Positions 12,050 through 22,751 of a stretch of DNA of 64,000 bases are shown here, in pieces. A program made the translations under genes and the position numbers. Source of the stretch: Termitomyces sp. T153 (lineage: Eukaryota > Basidiomycota > Agaricomycetes > Agaricales > Lyophyllaceae); contig JACKQL020000011.1 in assembly GCA_018296165.2 (NCBI GenBank), forward strand, positions 1 through 64,000, given 5' to 3'. Each line of letters opens with the position of its first letter. Position 1 is the first letter of the stretch. The notes beneath the pieces were generated by a model, which ran no database searches, had not been told where the DNA came from, and was given only the letters and a program-made list of their open reading frames with translations.

Positions 12050-12779
12050 AGCCCGATAGTCGGTATCTGGCATCTCTGCATCAGTCGTACGCAGATGAAA
12101 TCTTGATTGGATCGCATCTACGGAAGTTTCTGAAATGCGGTGTGAAAAGCGATGTAGCATCTTTTGACGATGTGAAAAGTAATATAGCATCATCCGAGTG
12201 GAATCCTCAGACGCAAGCTCCCCAGATCGACTAGAACATTGGCTACCACAAGAAAGAGATCTCAGTGCTTGTGGCGTCATTGTCACCTTTCCTGTCGATT
12301 TAATGGTTGTTAACTCTGCCTGCCACTGCTCGACCTTGACCACAACAGCCCCGGTTTTCTGGTCTGCAGTGCTATAATCTAACCATTTTGGGCGCACATC
12401 AAAGATTTCACCTAAATCCGTATCCAGAGACGATACCACTGGCTTAGCAGTCAATGCCTCTCTGGGGCACCATTTTGCGCCGATTGATGGCGATGACGAA
12501 CCGTTTTCTCGGTTTGGCCGTCAGGAAAAGTTGATGATTCTGGGTTCCAATATCTAGAGTGGGGATATCAGTTCGACTGGTCGGGTAGGGGCAGCTACGT
12601 GGGTGACCTGCTCCGCACGTTCTGCACTTACAAGATGTCCCGCGCACGAGCCGGTATATCGTTAGGGCTTTTGGGGCTGGTGAGATATAGTGCTGTACGA
12701 GCCATAGTCGTCGTACCAGATTCGGAAGACTGTCAAACAGGAGTTTTTTTCGGATCATCTTCTGAAGCTTATAAAACAA
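12050..12779 (-). pseudogene. Relic of a module gene C (zinc-knuckle-like) paralog
   Basis: Two frames carry parts of the same gene. The upstream frame (12444-12779) encodes CKCRTCGAGHPRSCPYP, resembling the CTKCKRPKSGHPRSGCPY motif of the intact gene C at 47803-48780. The downstream frame (12047-12454) encodes SLDT, RPKWLDYS and VEQWQAELTTIKSTGK. These line up with SLDT, RPGMLDNS and VVQWQGTLMPIRSTRK of gene C in the same order. One CxxC spacing and a Gly of the first motif are altered, the frame is broken, and no C-terminal hydrophobic tail is found. It is the most decayed member of the array and lies directly 3' of the left module on the minus strand. Confidence 0.5.
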
Positions 12780-13484
12780 GTATTCAGAGCAGGTACGTAT
12801 GTGGTGGGTTTGGAAAGAGTTATCCCATCAGACGAACACCAAGGTGACAGTCATCGCAGAGCCACAGTCAGCTGCTATTTGGAGGAACTCGAAGGGCATG
12901 CATGGTCAACTGTAGTTTTCCTAGTGCCTGTAATAGAAATTGTTTTCTCGAGTTTTCCGAGAGAATGTCGAAAAGAAACACCTCAATGTCTACTGTGTCT
13001 ATTCCTGGGTTTAAATCTATCTACCCGGTTCTGGTATTTTCACCATCGATACATCTATGGCTTCTGGAAAGCTGGATTCGTCGAGTAAGTCTGTGGTCGC
13101 CAGCAAGTCGACGTCCAAGACTGTCGACGTCCAAGACTGTCGTGTCCAGGACATCTGTTCCCTCTGTTCGATCTGCTTTGTCCAGCAAGTCTGTTTCGTC
13201 CAGAATGGTTGATGAATAGAAAATTTGTTTGTGGCTGTCAAACATTCCGAGAGCACTACAACTGAGTTCCTTGAACAACATCGTTTTATTATCTATGTCG
13301 ACACGTCTTGTACTCCGTAATGTATCAAATACACATTTGTCGCGAGTGGGTATACCATATCTGTATTATTCGTATACTATATAATGTATATACGATATAT
13401 TTAAATTATTATACTAGTACTATACAGTCGTAAGATAGATCCAAAGTTGTAAAATAGATCTTGAGCAATAGGAAAAAGAGTCAA
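12780..13484. other. Spacer, partly shared with 42.9-43.5 kb
   Basis: From about 13060 this stretch is alignable to the right copy: TCTGTTCCCTC, the CAGCAAGTCTG motif and CTGTCAAACATTCCGAGAGCA occur in both. So the module duplication extends beyond gene A here. The left copy also has a short tandem repeat of CAAGACTGTCGACGTC-like units at about 13108-13145. No gene is supported. Confidence 0.45.
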
Positions 13485-15858
13485 CTAAATAATCATATTA
13501 GTATGGACGATCTTGCGTATAGCGTTTGGAGCTTTTTGCTCAACCCAAGTGACATCTTTATGTACAAAATCATAATCCAAGTGGACCTCATCGAGCTGAG
13601 ACCATGGGATGTGTTCCATGTATTTCGTGGGATTCAGGAAGCCAAATTTGACCTTGAGCTCCAGAAATCTCAAACTTTTCAGTTCAAATTTGTTCAACAT
13701 CAGGTCTGAACGGAAGTCTGAATGGATAGACAAATGTTCGAGACTGCGCATCTGGATTCGAAGTTCTGGAACAACCAATTTCCAGTCTCCGTCTACATTT
13801 TCAACCTCAACCGGGTCTGAGTCTGAGTCTGTATCAGCTGATTCTGAGTATGCGTCCACATCTTCAGCCAATTCTGAGTCAGTGTCGGTATCTTCAGCAG
13901 AGGATCCTGCGTCGGTGTTGTCTGTGCTATTTTCAGTAGCCGATTCTCTGTCGGCGGAGTGTGTATCTTCAACAACAGAATTCATGTCGGCAGCGTGTGC
14001 ATCTTCAGCAACCAATTTTATGTCTGTGGAGGGTGTATCTTCAGTAACCGATTCTATACCAGTGGTGTTGATATCCTGAGGGAATAGATCCATGGCATCA
14101 TCGTCTATAACTTCTTGAATCTTGCAGAATTGAAGTGTTCCAGAAGTACGTTGGAGCAACAGTTCACAATCACGCATTGAGAGGCAGGATGTGATTTCTA
14201 GTCGAGTGAGATGCGTGAAGTTTTGAAGACCGATCAGAGGAAGCTGGTTTCGATGGCTTTCCCATATCAACGATTCAATGTTCGGGAGACTAAGATCAAC
14301 CACTTCTCCATTTGATTCAAGCTTGTCCTGGTCCTCAACCGGGAGCTTGACGTCCAACGTCTTACAAAGGCGTCGTTGATCATCTTGACGAAGATTCACC
14401 AATGCTCAACCAAGGGATCCCAAGGTGGACAGAGACCAGTCACTTCCGGGGTTGATAGTGGCCTTGACTTCCAATCTAGAGACATCGAGGTTATCAAAAC
14501 GTTGTTTGCAGTCTTGATAACATTCTTCTATGAACTCGAACGTCTTTTGTTGGTCGATGGACACGATAATCAGGTTTTGTTCAGGTTCATCTGCGTCAAG
14601 TTGAACAAGACAACGTCGCTCGGCCACCTCCAACAGTTGTGAAGACTCAAAAGACAACGTAGAAACATCGGCAGTGCTATGAGGTGTAGCAAGGAGAGTT
14701 GGAACATCCGCATTGCTAGTGGCATATGATGGACTCTCAGGTTCCAGAATGTAATCAGACGTCTGTGAAGACTCGAAAGACGACGTAGAAACATTGGCAG
14801 TGCTTTGAGTCGCAGCAGAGAGAGTTGGGGCATCTGTACTGCTAGCGGCATCTGATGGATTCTCAAGTCCTAGAATATAATCAGATATCTGTGAAGACTC
14901 GAAAGACAATGTGGGAACATCGGTAGTGCTTTGAGTTGTAGCAGGGAGAGTTAAGACATCCACACTGCTAGGAATGGCATATGATGGACTTTCGGGTCCC
15001 ACAACGTAATCAGAAATCTGAATGTCCTCAGGTAGAAGGAACACTGGGGCATACTGCCACTCAGTCGCTTCAGCACGGGCCCACTGTCGGAAAGACTCGA
15101 AAAATTGTTCGGTATACTGAGTTGTGACAGGGATTGGTGCGCCGATGTTAGCATTGCTATTTCCAGCGAGTACTGAAGCATTAGCAGTTGAAACAGGGAG
15201 GATTGAGAGATTGGTATTGGGAGTTGTAGCAAGGAGTGCTGGGGTATTAGCACTGGAAGTTGGGAGCGTTAGAGAGTCAGCTGTATTAGCGGAGATCGCC
15301 GGAGGAGTATCAGTGGAATCTTCAGCAGGCAGTGCAGGAGGGCTTCCACTGGGCCTTTCAGCAGACGGTGTCGAGCGACCGCTATCACCAGAACTTGCGG
15401 GAGTAGTTGCCAGTTGCTGTGACCTAGATTCCTTCCTACGATAACGCCACACTACGAGTGTAACAAGTGTGACCCCCACAGTCCCTAGTACCAGGGGAAG
15501 TCTAGAATACCCCCAATGTTTGAGCATCAATCCAGTCTGTCAATTAAAATTTCAAAAGTTAAGAAATACCAGAAAAAGAGAATCGATATCACGTACAAGT
15601 ATCGGGGATGTCACGGTCTTTTGTGCGAAAGTGTATTAATAGAAGGTGCTCATTAACTCGAACTTTTATGTACGCCGACCAGTCACCCACAGATATAACA
15701 AAATCTGGATATAAGACCCAATGACTATCGACATCAGAAGTTAGAACAAGGTCAGTACAATCATTTGCAATTTTTGGACCCACCGTCGCAAAGACGGAGT
15801 TCAAAATACTGATGACAACAATAAAAACCTTGTTCAATATTTGGAAAGTTTGATTCAT
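13485..15858 (-). pseudogene. Module gene A, left copy: signal/TM, Ser-Thr repeat, leucine-rich tail; disrupted
   Basis: A first exon (15597-15858) encodes a signal peptide (MNQTFQILNKVFIVVISIL) and a small ectodomain. A splice leads to the main exon (ATG at 15527), with a membrane span at about residues 10-27 followed by RRKESR. Then comes a Ser/Thr/Pro-rich region with three 42-residue repeats. The tail is leucine-rich and resembles part of gene B. Two lesions are visible against the right copy. A TGA at 14406-14408 replaces an Arg CGA. One extra base near the end of exon 1 (GAAAG against GAAG on the plus strand, about 15640) puts the ectodomain out of frame with the membrane part. After the stop, 305 codons stay open (13485-14402). 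They include an Asp/Ser/Thr-rich insertion of acidic repeats that is much shorter in the right copy. Function unknown. Confidence 0.7.
14630..15011 (-). repeat. Three tandem 42-codon repeats in gene A (left)
   Basis: Units begin with DY(V/I)(V/L)G or DYILEP, pass through a PSYA motif and end in FESSQ, each about 126-129 bases. The right copy has four such units (44483-44990), so unit number changed after duplication. Confidence 0.8.
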
Positions 15859-15869
15859 TCATTGGTATT

Positions 15870-15965
15870 GTTAAGGTAATAATGAGAATACAAGATTGCT
15901 CATCGCTGGGGTAGAATAAGGAGAGAATACAAGATCATTTCTTGCTGTGATAGGGAATATGAGAT
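15870..15965. repeat. Two-unit minisatellite between genes A and B (left)
   Basis: Two approximately 42-base units around GAGAATACAAGAT...GCTG. The right module carries three units at the same place (45847-45970). Confidence 0.6.
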
Positions 15966-16067
15966 CGTTCAATCTTTGACATCGGCGAGTTATTATGGTT
16001 ACAGAGAGGATCGTGATGCACCCATGCATCAGTGACCTGTTGCTAGTAGACAGAGTCATCAATTCAT

Positions 16068-17117
16068 CTACCATCTAAAAAAGGGGGGATGGAACGAGTC
16101 ATAGTGCAAGAAACTTGCCGCATATTTCACGTCTATGCCGTGTGCATTGAAGTTATAATGAGTTGTAGGGTTGCATTGGGAACGAATCCAGTTACAATCT
16201 TGATTTGAAAAATAGCCCTTGATCCGTATCTCCTGCAGTGTCTCCCAAATATTCAGGTCTGGAAAAGTTGACCATGTTGGATAACCGAGAGTGAAGCAGA
16301 TGCGACGGAGAGACGGAAACCTGAATGGCTGAAGAAGAGGTCCTATATCGTCATCGGACACAAGGCACAGATCCTCTAATGGTCGACTCGTACAAACTGG
16401 AGGGGTCATGAAGTCCAGCACCTGATCATGCGCCAGATCCCTCTGGATAATTTTCAAAGTGACCTTCTTCAAATTTCTGCCATGATACAGTAAGTAGCAG
16501 CAATCTTGGAGCGCAATGTCGCATTGGATCTCAAGCGTGATCAGTGTTCGGAGTAGGCTTGGTACCAAAGGCAGCCATGATACAAGCAGTTGCTTCCGGT
16601 GACCTTTCCAAGTTAAATGCTGCAAGTTTGCAAAGGCATCAAGGGGAAGTATGGGAAGGGAGGGCCCATCATATGGCAGCTCAATGTCCGGGAGAGATAT
16701 GGTGAGACTTTCCCACCGTCCATATCCAATTTCATTATTGCCAAGAAATACAAGAAATTCCCCCAGACGCCGGAATCCAAGTCCCAACGGCCAATGAGTC
16801 CCAGTGAATACTCCAATTATTTCATATTTGCGATTCGGGTCCGGGTTGGGCCACACTTGGTTTGTCTGTTCCCGCAGGGCTGCCATCGGGTTAACATATT
16901 TTTTCCGTAAAGGTGTACCAACACGTATTTCCATTTGCTGATAGAAACCGTTGATGTTTAGGTAGGGATTACCATTCTCGTTGCAAGGTATGTCATTGAA
17001 CAAATCTTTATATTTATCTTCCACATCTTCATATCTGGCAGCGTGAAAATTTAGAACTTGTAAACAAGTGGAGAGCCTGCACTGACATTTTGTTAGCTTC
17101 CTCATGGAAAGCATCAT
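16068..17117 (-). CDS. Module gene B, left copy: leucine-rich, F-box-like protein
   Basis: The frame is open from 17153 but its first codon is TTG; the first ATG, conserved in position in both copies, is at 17117. The product (about 349 residues) has leucine-rich strands such as FRRLGEFLVFLGNNEIG, NLQHLTWKGHRKQLLVSWLP and LEDLCL. This is the layout of mushroom F-box/LRR proteins. An upstream segment (17129-17389) reads LLALVSDARPLYHISEPVF in a neighbouring frame, like the end of an F-box domain (LALVS..hLSEPVL). The splice joining it is unresolved. A possible 48-base intron (CAGTGCAGG...TGCCAG) within the start of the frame keeps phase either way. The likely role, substrate choice in an SCF ubiquitin ligase, is inference only. 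Close in sequence to the right copy and not obviously disrupted. Confidence 0.6.
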   Translation of the reverse strand: MMLSMRKLTKCQCRLSTCLQVLNFHAARYEDVEDKYKDLFNDIPCNENGNPYLNINGFYQQMEIRVGTPLRKKYVNPMAALREQTNQVWPNPDPNRKYEIIGVFTGTHWPLGLGFRRLGEFLVFLGNNEIGYGRWESLTISLPDIELPYDGPSLPILPLDAFANLQHLTWKGHRKQLLVSWLPLVPSLLRTLITLEIQCDIALQDCCYLLYHGRNLKKVTLKIIQRDLAHDQVLDFMTPPVCTSRPLEDLCLVSDDDIGPLLQPFRFPSLRRICFTLGYPTWSTFPDLNIWETLQEIRIKGYFSNQDCNWIRSQCNPTTHYNFNAHGIDVKYAASFLHYDSFHPPFFRW

Positions 17118-17128
17118 TAGACGCGAGC

Positions 17129-17389
17129 TTAAGCTGAGGTTTTCGTTCGACAATGGACATCTGTGTTACAAGCGGTAAATACAGGCTCTGATATATGATA
17201 CAGTGGTCTAGCGTCGCTTACCAGTGCTAATAGCTTTATATTCTGAGAATCGTGGAGTGTGCCCCAGGCAGTTAAGTAGGACTCAGTTCTATTATATTCA
17301 ATGATCAGTCCACAATAAAAAAAATGACACGGAGTTGAGAGAGCACAGCTTGGCATGGGCCGAGGACAATTAAGAACTATTATCCACAT
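17129..17389 (-). CDS. F-box-like upstream exon candidate of gene B (left)
   Basis: An open stretch reading LIIEYNRTESYLTAWGTL then LLALVSDARPLYHISEPV is conserved in the right module (47157-47381). Changes there are mainly conservative. It ends where the gene B frame begins, so it is probably a 5' exon of gene B. The exact donor and acceptor are unclear because candidate sites differ between copies. Confidence 0.4.
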   Translation of the reverse strand: MWIIVLNCPRPMPSCALSTPCHFFYCGLIIEYNRTESYLTAWGTLHDSQNIKLLALVSDARPLYHISEPVFTACNTDVHCRTKTSA

Positions 17390-17782
17390 TACTTAGTCAG
17401 TTGGTTCAGCCTCAAGCTGCCTCAAGCTGAAACAAAAAAATGAACCGATGCCGATCTATGAAGCATTACAGATTGGATGAGTAAGCAAGATTAGAACGTT
17501 TTCAGGTGTCCACTAGGTGACAATGGATCAGCTGAGGCACCCGACATTCCGGACAAGGTTGAATTGCAAGGGATATCCGCGCCAGTTTGGTCAACCTGGT
17601 ACAGGCGACAGAAAATGATGGAAACAAAGGATGGAGACAAAAGAAGTAGATCAACAGACTGTCGGACATTGAACCGAGATACATATATGAATCATAAGTA
17701 CAAGTAGTACATGTGTAGTCAGGTCCAAAGAGGGGAGTAACGTAATTAGTGGTCCAGGGATCATCGATAAATATGCAGCTGT
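17390..17782. other. Intergenic region between genes B and C (left)
   Basis: Conserved with 47382-47802, including the block around GACAATGGATCAGCTGAGGC. No separate coding signal; probably the gene C 3' UTR and the gene B promoter. Confidence 0.4.
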
Positions 17783-18180
17783 TCATGCAAACGCCAATCC
17801 AGCAAATGTACTAACTGCCCCGACCACTGCTCCTGCAGTAGCAGCACGGAAATTGGTGGACTGCTTATGCTCGACCTCCAGTTGTTCATGCAAGCGCTTG
17901 ACAGCAGCTTTATTCCGTCCTAGGATTAGAAGGCCTTGAGGGTCGCAAGTATCCTTCCCTAAGACAATGCACATAGAATCCCACTTTTACTGCACTGGCC
18001 TGAATATCATAGATATCATCGCGCGGCACAGCATAGATACTAGCATTAGACTGATTATTGAGAACCGAGAGAAATGCCTCGCGTTGTTCCATGCTCATGG
18101 ACCGGATTGGTGGCTGTATGGTGGGAATTGATACAGGGGGCATTGAGTTCACGTTCGGTGTTGTTAAGGGATCATCATTG
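17783..18180 (-). pseudogene. Module gene C, left copy: truncated and frameshifted
   Basis: Matches the last roughly 130 residues of the intact gene C at 47803-48780. That part includes MSMEQREAFLSVLNNQ, YAVPRDDIYDIQA and the Gly/Ala-rich hydrophobic C-terminus (RAATAGAVVGAVSTFAG). Against the right copy, two bases are missing near 17968 (AATGCACAT against AACGCGCGCAT on the plus strand), which shifts the frame. Everything upstream of residue NDDPLTTPN is lost at about 18180, where CpG-poor repeat DNA begins. The N-terminal zinc-knuckle-like part does not reappear on the other side of the transposon nest, so a deletion accompanied or followed the insertion. Confidence 0.75.
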
Positions 18181-20049
18181 GGAACTCTAGGAAGGTGATC
18201 AGTGAGGTAATACAGAAGGTTCCACAGGTCTCCAGAGATCTCTGGGGTTCTGGAACAAGCCCTGGAGACATTAAACAAGCTGCAGAGGTGCTGGGACCAG
18301 TCATGGAAGTTGGAAATGGAAGTCCTCTGACAGAAGCAACAGTAGACCATTGTGCAGGGGAAGTAGCTTTCATGATGGTGGTTGAAGGTCAAGATGTGGT
18401 TCAACCAACTTGAACCACTTCCAAATATAACCAAACATAGTCACATGACTCTGTTGATATTCTCACATGTAACTTACTCTTTATTTCTGACTAAAATAGG
18501 GCTAAACCTGCAAAGTTGAAGATGCTCAAAAAACTGTCCCAATGAGTGAATATTTTAAAATGGCCATTACTCTATCAGCTCTAATTTGAATTACATAAAC
18601 TAAAATGCAATTTGTAGCTATGATGCCATAGTATTTTACATGATTTAACCAGAATTTTAAATACTTCCAATCCTTCATGCCAATGTCATCTTTTGAAAAG
18701 TATAAAACATTGGGACAGTTTTTTGAGCCAATGTATATCAAAGGTGGTCAGTGATCAGATCTTTGCCCAAATTAATCCTGGGCAATCTATCACATTGCCT
18801 GAATCATTAATTTGATCATTGAGGTGAGAAGCAAGGTGAATGAGAAGTGAATGAGATATGGATTTCTAAGAGATTTTGAGAAGACAGAAAATTTAATGAG
18901 AGATGGGGCTATGCATTGTGGGAAAAAAAAATGAGATTTCTTGAGTCCTGAGAGTTCTCAAGTGCCAGTTCCCCCTCCTTGGAGAGATGTAAGGGGATAG
19001 TCCCTTGAGGACTATTTGATCCTATTCTGGGCTTAGTTCAAGGATGAGAGCATAGTAATTGAGTGGTAATCTTACCTGGCTGTTAGTGGCTTTCTTTTTC
19101 AACTTTTACCAAGAAGGAGCTCATCAAGCATGTTCCATTTTGAGTCCCAAGTTTTGGTCTTGAAGAAAGACAAGCATTGAAGTTGAACTAATCAGAGAGA
19201 GATAGAAATCCATATTATAATAATACTTGCAACTACCAGAAAAATAATCCTTCCATTTAGTTTGATTTAGTGCATGCTTTCAAAATGATGGACAGGCTTT
19301 GCAATTTCTGTGATAAAAACTGATCTTGAAGAGCATCATCAAATCTGATGTCAAATGAACAATCTGCCTTCCTGAAAGAAGGGCTTCACTTACTATCTGA
19401 CTACTCCCACAAACTTGCCTTTGTTCCACTGTTGTACCAGTAGATCTGTCTCTTAAGATTGCAGTATTTGGTCTGCAGAAGGTCCTCAATTTATTCCAAA
19501 ATAGAAAAATCAACATCTAATGTATCCACAACTGAGATGGCACAGGCTATGCTCACCTGTCTAGTGCTGTAAGGGCACAAACACTCCATGGCTAAACCCA
19601 GCAAGAGCAAGCAGGCACAAGCAATGAGTGAGAGTCAAAGAAGCCCAGAGGTGGCTAAGAGTCAGGCAAGGGGTGAGCACAGTGAGCCAAGCACAAGTAG
19701 TGACACTGGGGTTCTTACAGTCAGTTCAATATGTAGACCAGGAGAACACTGCTATTGTTTGATCAAAAGATATTCTATCCTTTGACCAGCTTATATACTA
19801 CATCCATGGCTATGTTATGACTAATACTATATGTGGTAAGCAGCCTGGGTATGCTAAGTAGGGATTACTAACAATACATCAAAAGGAGAGATAGAGTCTG
19901 ATGACTACAAAAGGCTGACTACTACTATCTGGAGGGTGCAGGGGCTTGGTGGCTGGTCAGTCAGTAATGCTAGAGATGATGCTTTTCCTATAAATAAGGC
20001 CAGATAGAGTTGGAGTTACCCATTGGAGTTACCTGACAGGGTTGTTTTC
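18181..20049. other. CpG-depleted repeat DNA at the left edge of the nest
   Basis: Base composition changes sharply from the module: CG dinucleotides almost vanish and TG/CA dominate. I read it as old transposon sequence. It holds one MITE-like inverted-repeat element (18524-18728) and a short open frame at 19588-19785 rich in Lys/Ser/Gln with no recognisable domain. A TATAAATA motif lies at about 19990. No protein domain could be identified. Confidence 0.55.
18524..18728. repeat. MITE-like element with 21-base terminal inverted repeats
   Basis: The left end starts GCTCAAAAAACTGTCCCAAT and the right end is its exact reverse complement over 21 bases (18708-18728). They flank about 160 bases of AT-rich sequence. 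The size and perfect ends fit a non-autonomous DNA transposon. No certain target-site duplication is visible and no transposase is encoded. Confidence 0.65.
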
Positions 20050-21550
20050 TGTCAGGGTTTGCTGACCACAGGGGCTCAGCTCAATGGGCAAATCCTTACT
20101 AGGCAGACATGACATCCTGCACTTATAACCTGCATCCTGGGGAAGCACAGATATTACATACTTGCAAGGATAGCCTGGGGAAGCAGTCCAAGCAAGTTCA
20201 GGGAAGTCCAGAGAAGGCTAAGACAAGGTGCAAGTAAGGGCCAGGCTTGGGGGTTTGGCAGGCATAAGCCTGGGGCCAGATACTTGGAATGCAGGACAAC
20301 TGGGGGTTGTGCAAGTAACAGGAGTGGGACCAGGGTTTGATGGGCAATCAGACAAAGTTGATGAGTTCCAAGGTCAAGCATAGGACAAGGTCCAGAGTTA
20401 GATAAGAAACTACAGAGTTGTAGAGATATGGAAAGAGATTGGAATGAAGATAGTTTGAAAGGAAATAAGGCACATGTGAAGGGAAACTTAGGCAAATGAG
20501 ATGAGACAGAGTTAAGACAAGATAGAGACAAGAATGAAATAGAATTGAGAACAATATGAGATGAGACTGAGACAATGAGACAGAGACTAGATGTCAGGTT
20601 CCACTGACCATGGGGGCTCAGCTGCACTGAGCAAATCCTTACTAGGCAGACATGATTCCTGCACTGATAACTGGGCACTCAGAGAGGCCCTAAATGTGGG
20701 GGACTTGGGAGGATAAGTGATGGGGAGTGATCCAAACAAGTCCAGGGTGGTCTGGAGAAGTCTAGGATGAGTTGCAGGGAAAGGGGCAGACTTGATGGGG
20801 TATCAGATACAAGTACAGAAGCAAATATTGTAGGTGTAGAGTAAGCAGAGGTTATGTGAGTGATGGGAGTGGGGGCTATGCAAGTAATGGGAGTGGAGGC
20901 TACATGAGTGATGGGAGCAGAGCCAGAGCTTGATGGGGGATCAACAGAGGTTGATAGCTTTCAGGGCCAAGCAAATAGCAAGGTCCAGAGTTGGTTTAAA
21001 GAATGTTTAAGGTTTGTAATTGTAAGTGTGGAGTTTGTAAAGGTGTTAAGGTTAAAAGGACTTCAGCATAATGAAGGAAACAGATCAAACAAGACAAAAT
21101 AAAGCTGAATAGAATGAGGCAAAGTCGAGATGAGATTGAGATGAGAACAAAAATAGGTTCAGGTGGAGATATAAAATGATAATGAGAACAATAACAGAGA
21201 TAGAGACAAGACAAGACTAGGAGACTAAGAGAAGAGGAAATGTAGCACAGAATACAAAACAAGAGATGGAAACAATCAGAAACACATCAGGTAAGGCAAT
21301 ATCAAGACTAGAGTACAAGGAGCTACTCTATGACTTATATACTGATTACTGGAGAGCTCTGGGGGGCAGTGGGTGTGGTGGCAGGGTTTGGTGGAGCCAC
21401 ACAGGGTTGATGGGTGTTGGTTGTGATTAGAAGGCAGGCTGCAGTGATATTCTGATGGGATCAGCTGAGAATGTGGGCCATCCTGAGGTCATTGTGGTAC
21501 TCCAGAGTAGGTTGGGTGAACCAGGGTGATGAGCTGGTGACATATGACAG

Positions 21551-22415
21551 TATTACAATGGCACTTACCTTCTACAAAGAAGGAAAGGCCATAAATACAG
21601 AGAAAAGTACTTACTTTAAAATACATACACCATTGTACTGAAAACTGTAAGCATAATCAAGCCAAAAACTGTAGGCTTAAAAGAAAGTACTTACCATAGG
21701 CAAATATTAACAAAATCCCCAACAAACAGATGCCAGCAGCATTGAGCAAAGAAGAGATCAAGAAGGCCCTAACACATCAATGATCAAAATCAATCATTAT
21801 TGACAGCCAAGGATCGCTTGATGGGTGGCAGTGTCAGCTCAGGCTGGTTACTGCTTAAACCAATGCCAAGCTGGTCACACCACCCTTCCTGCTCAACAAA
21901 TGCCCCTACCTCCCTCCAATGTGCATGCAAACAACTCTCAATGGATTCTATAGGAAAGGAGGTTAGTGAAGAAACAGAGCAGGGTAAAAGATGGAAAACA
22001 AGTGGGGAAACGGGGGCCACATTGGTGCCAAACATGTAGAACTGAAAAAATCATTGGCATTGAGCACTGAACAGCTGAAATGATGACAGAGACATGCATG
22101 GGGCACTGTGGTCTGTGTGTGCAAGGGCAGTATAAAGGGGAGGGGGAATTTTGAGAACAACAAGCAATGTTTGGCATGCAGCTTGGAATCCCCAGGGAGA
22201 GGATTACTTAGGCTCATAAGGTGAACTAGCTTCAATTAAGATTTTGTTTGATAATTGAACCTTGATACTTAAATCAATTTAAATCAATATATTCTTACTA
22301 CAATATAAAAGTTGTGTGATTCTGAGTGAATCTCGAGCCCTTGAACTTGTAAAGTTGTGGTTGTTTGGTTTAGTCTCTAAAGACAAACAAAACCAAATAC
22401 TTCAATTTCACATCA
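21551..22415 (+). repeat. 5' LTR of the gypsy-like element
   Basis: 865 bases, starts TATTACAATGG and ends TTTCACATCA; a TATAAA box lies at 22131. Both LTRs start with TA instead of the usual TG. It differs from the 3' LTR by scattered transitions and by lacking about 24 bases present at about 30888-30912. Confidence 0.85.
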
Positions 22416-22751
22416 TCTGGAGCCCACTGCAAGGGGTTCAATTACACTTTTAGTACACACTTTTGGGTCTCCTTTCCTGGAGTCCATTTCAGAGACTATA
22501 TCATTAGTTTCACTCCACCAGGCTCTTGGCCAGGTTCACCTAAGGTTATTACACCAAAGGTTAAAAACTTGAGAGTTTCTCCAGCAAGGAAACAAAACAC
22601 TCATGCTAATAGCAAGGGTGCAGAGTCTCATTTGCCTGATCCAAAAGCTCTACTATGAAAACAAAAGTTTTGTCTTCAGAAGGTAGAACAATGTTCACAA
22701 CCTTCAAACCAAAGCCCTATATCAGCACCTACTTTACTTGTTGTCACCAAA

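Larger units (their letters stand above)
12950..18180. repeat. Segmental duplication, left copy of A-B-C module
   Basis: This stretch and 42915-48180 are direct copies of one module. Gene order, strand, spacing and long runs of intergenic sequence agree, with scattered substitutions and small indels. Homology stops abruptly at about 18180 inside gene C, where CpG-poor transposon sequence starts. The left copy has more disabling changes than the right one. Confidence 0.85.

Noticed and set aside
14630..15011. Regular direct repeats as a CRISPR-like array
   Set aside because: The repeats are coding, contiguous 126-base units without unique spacers, in a eukaryotic gene.
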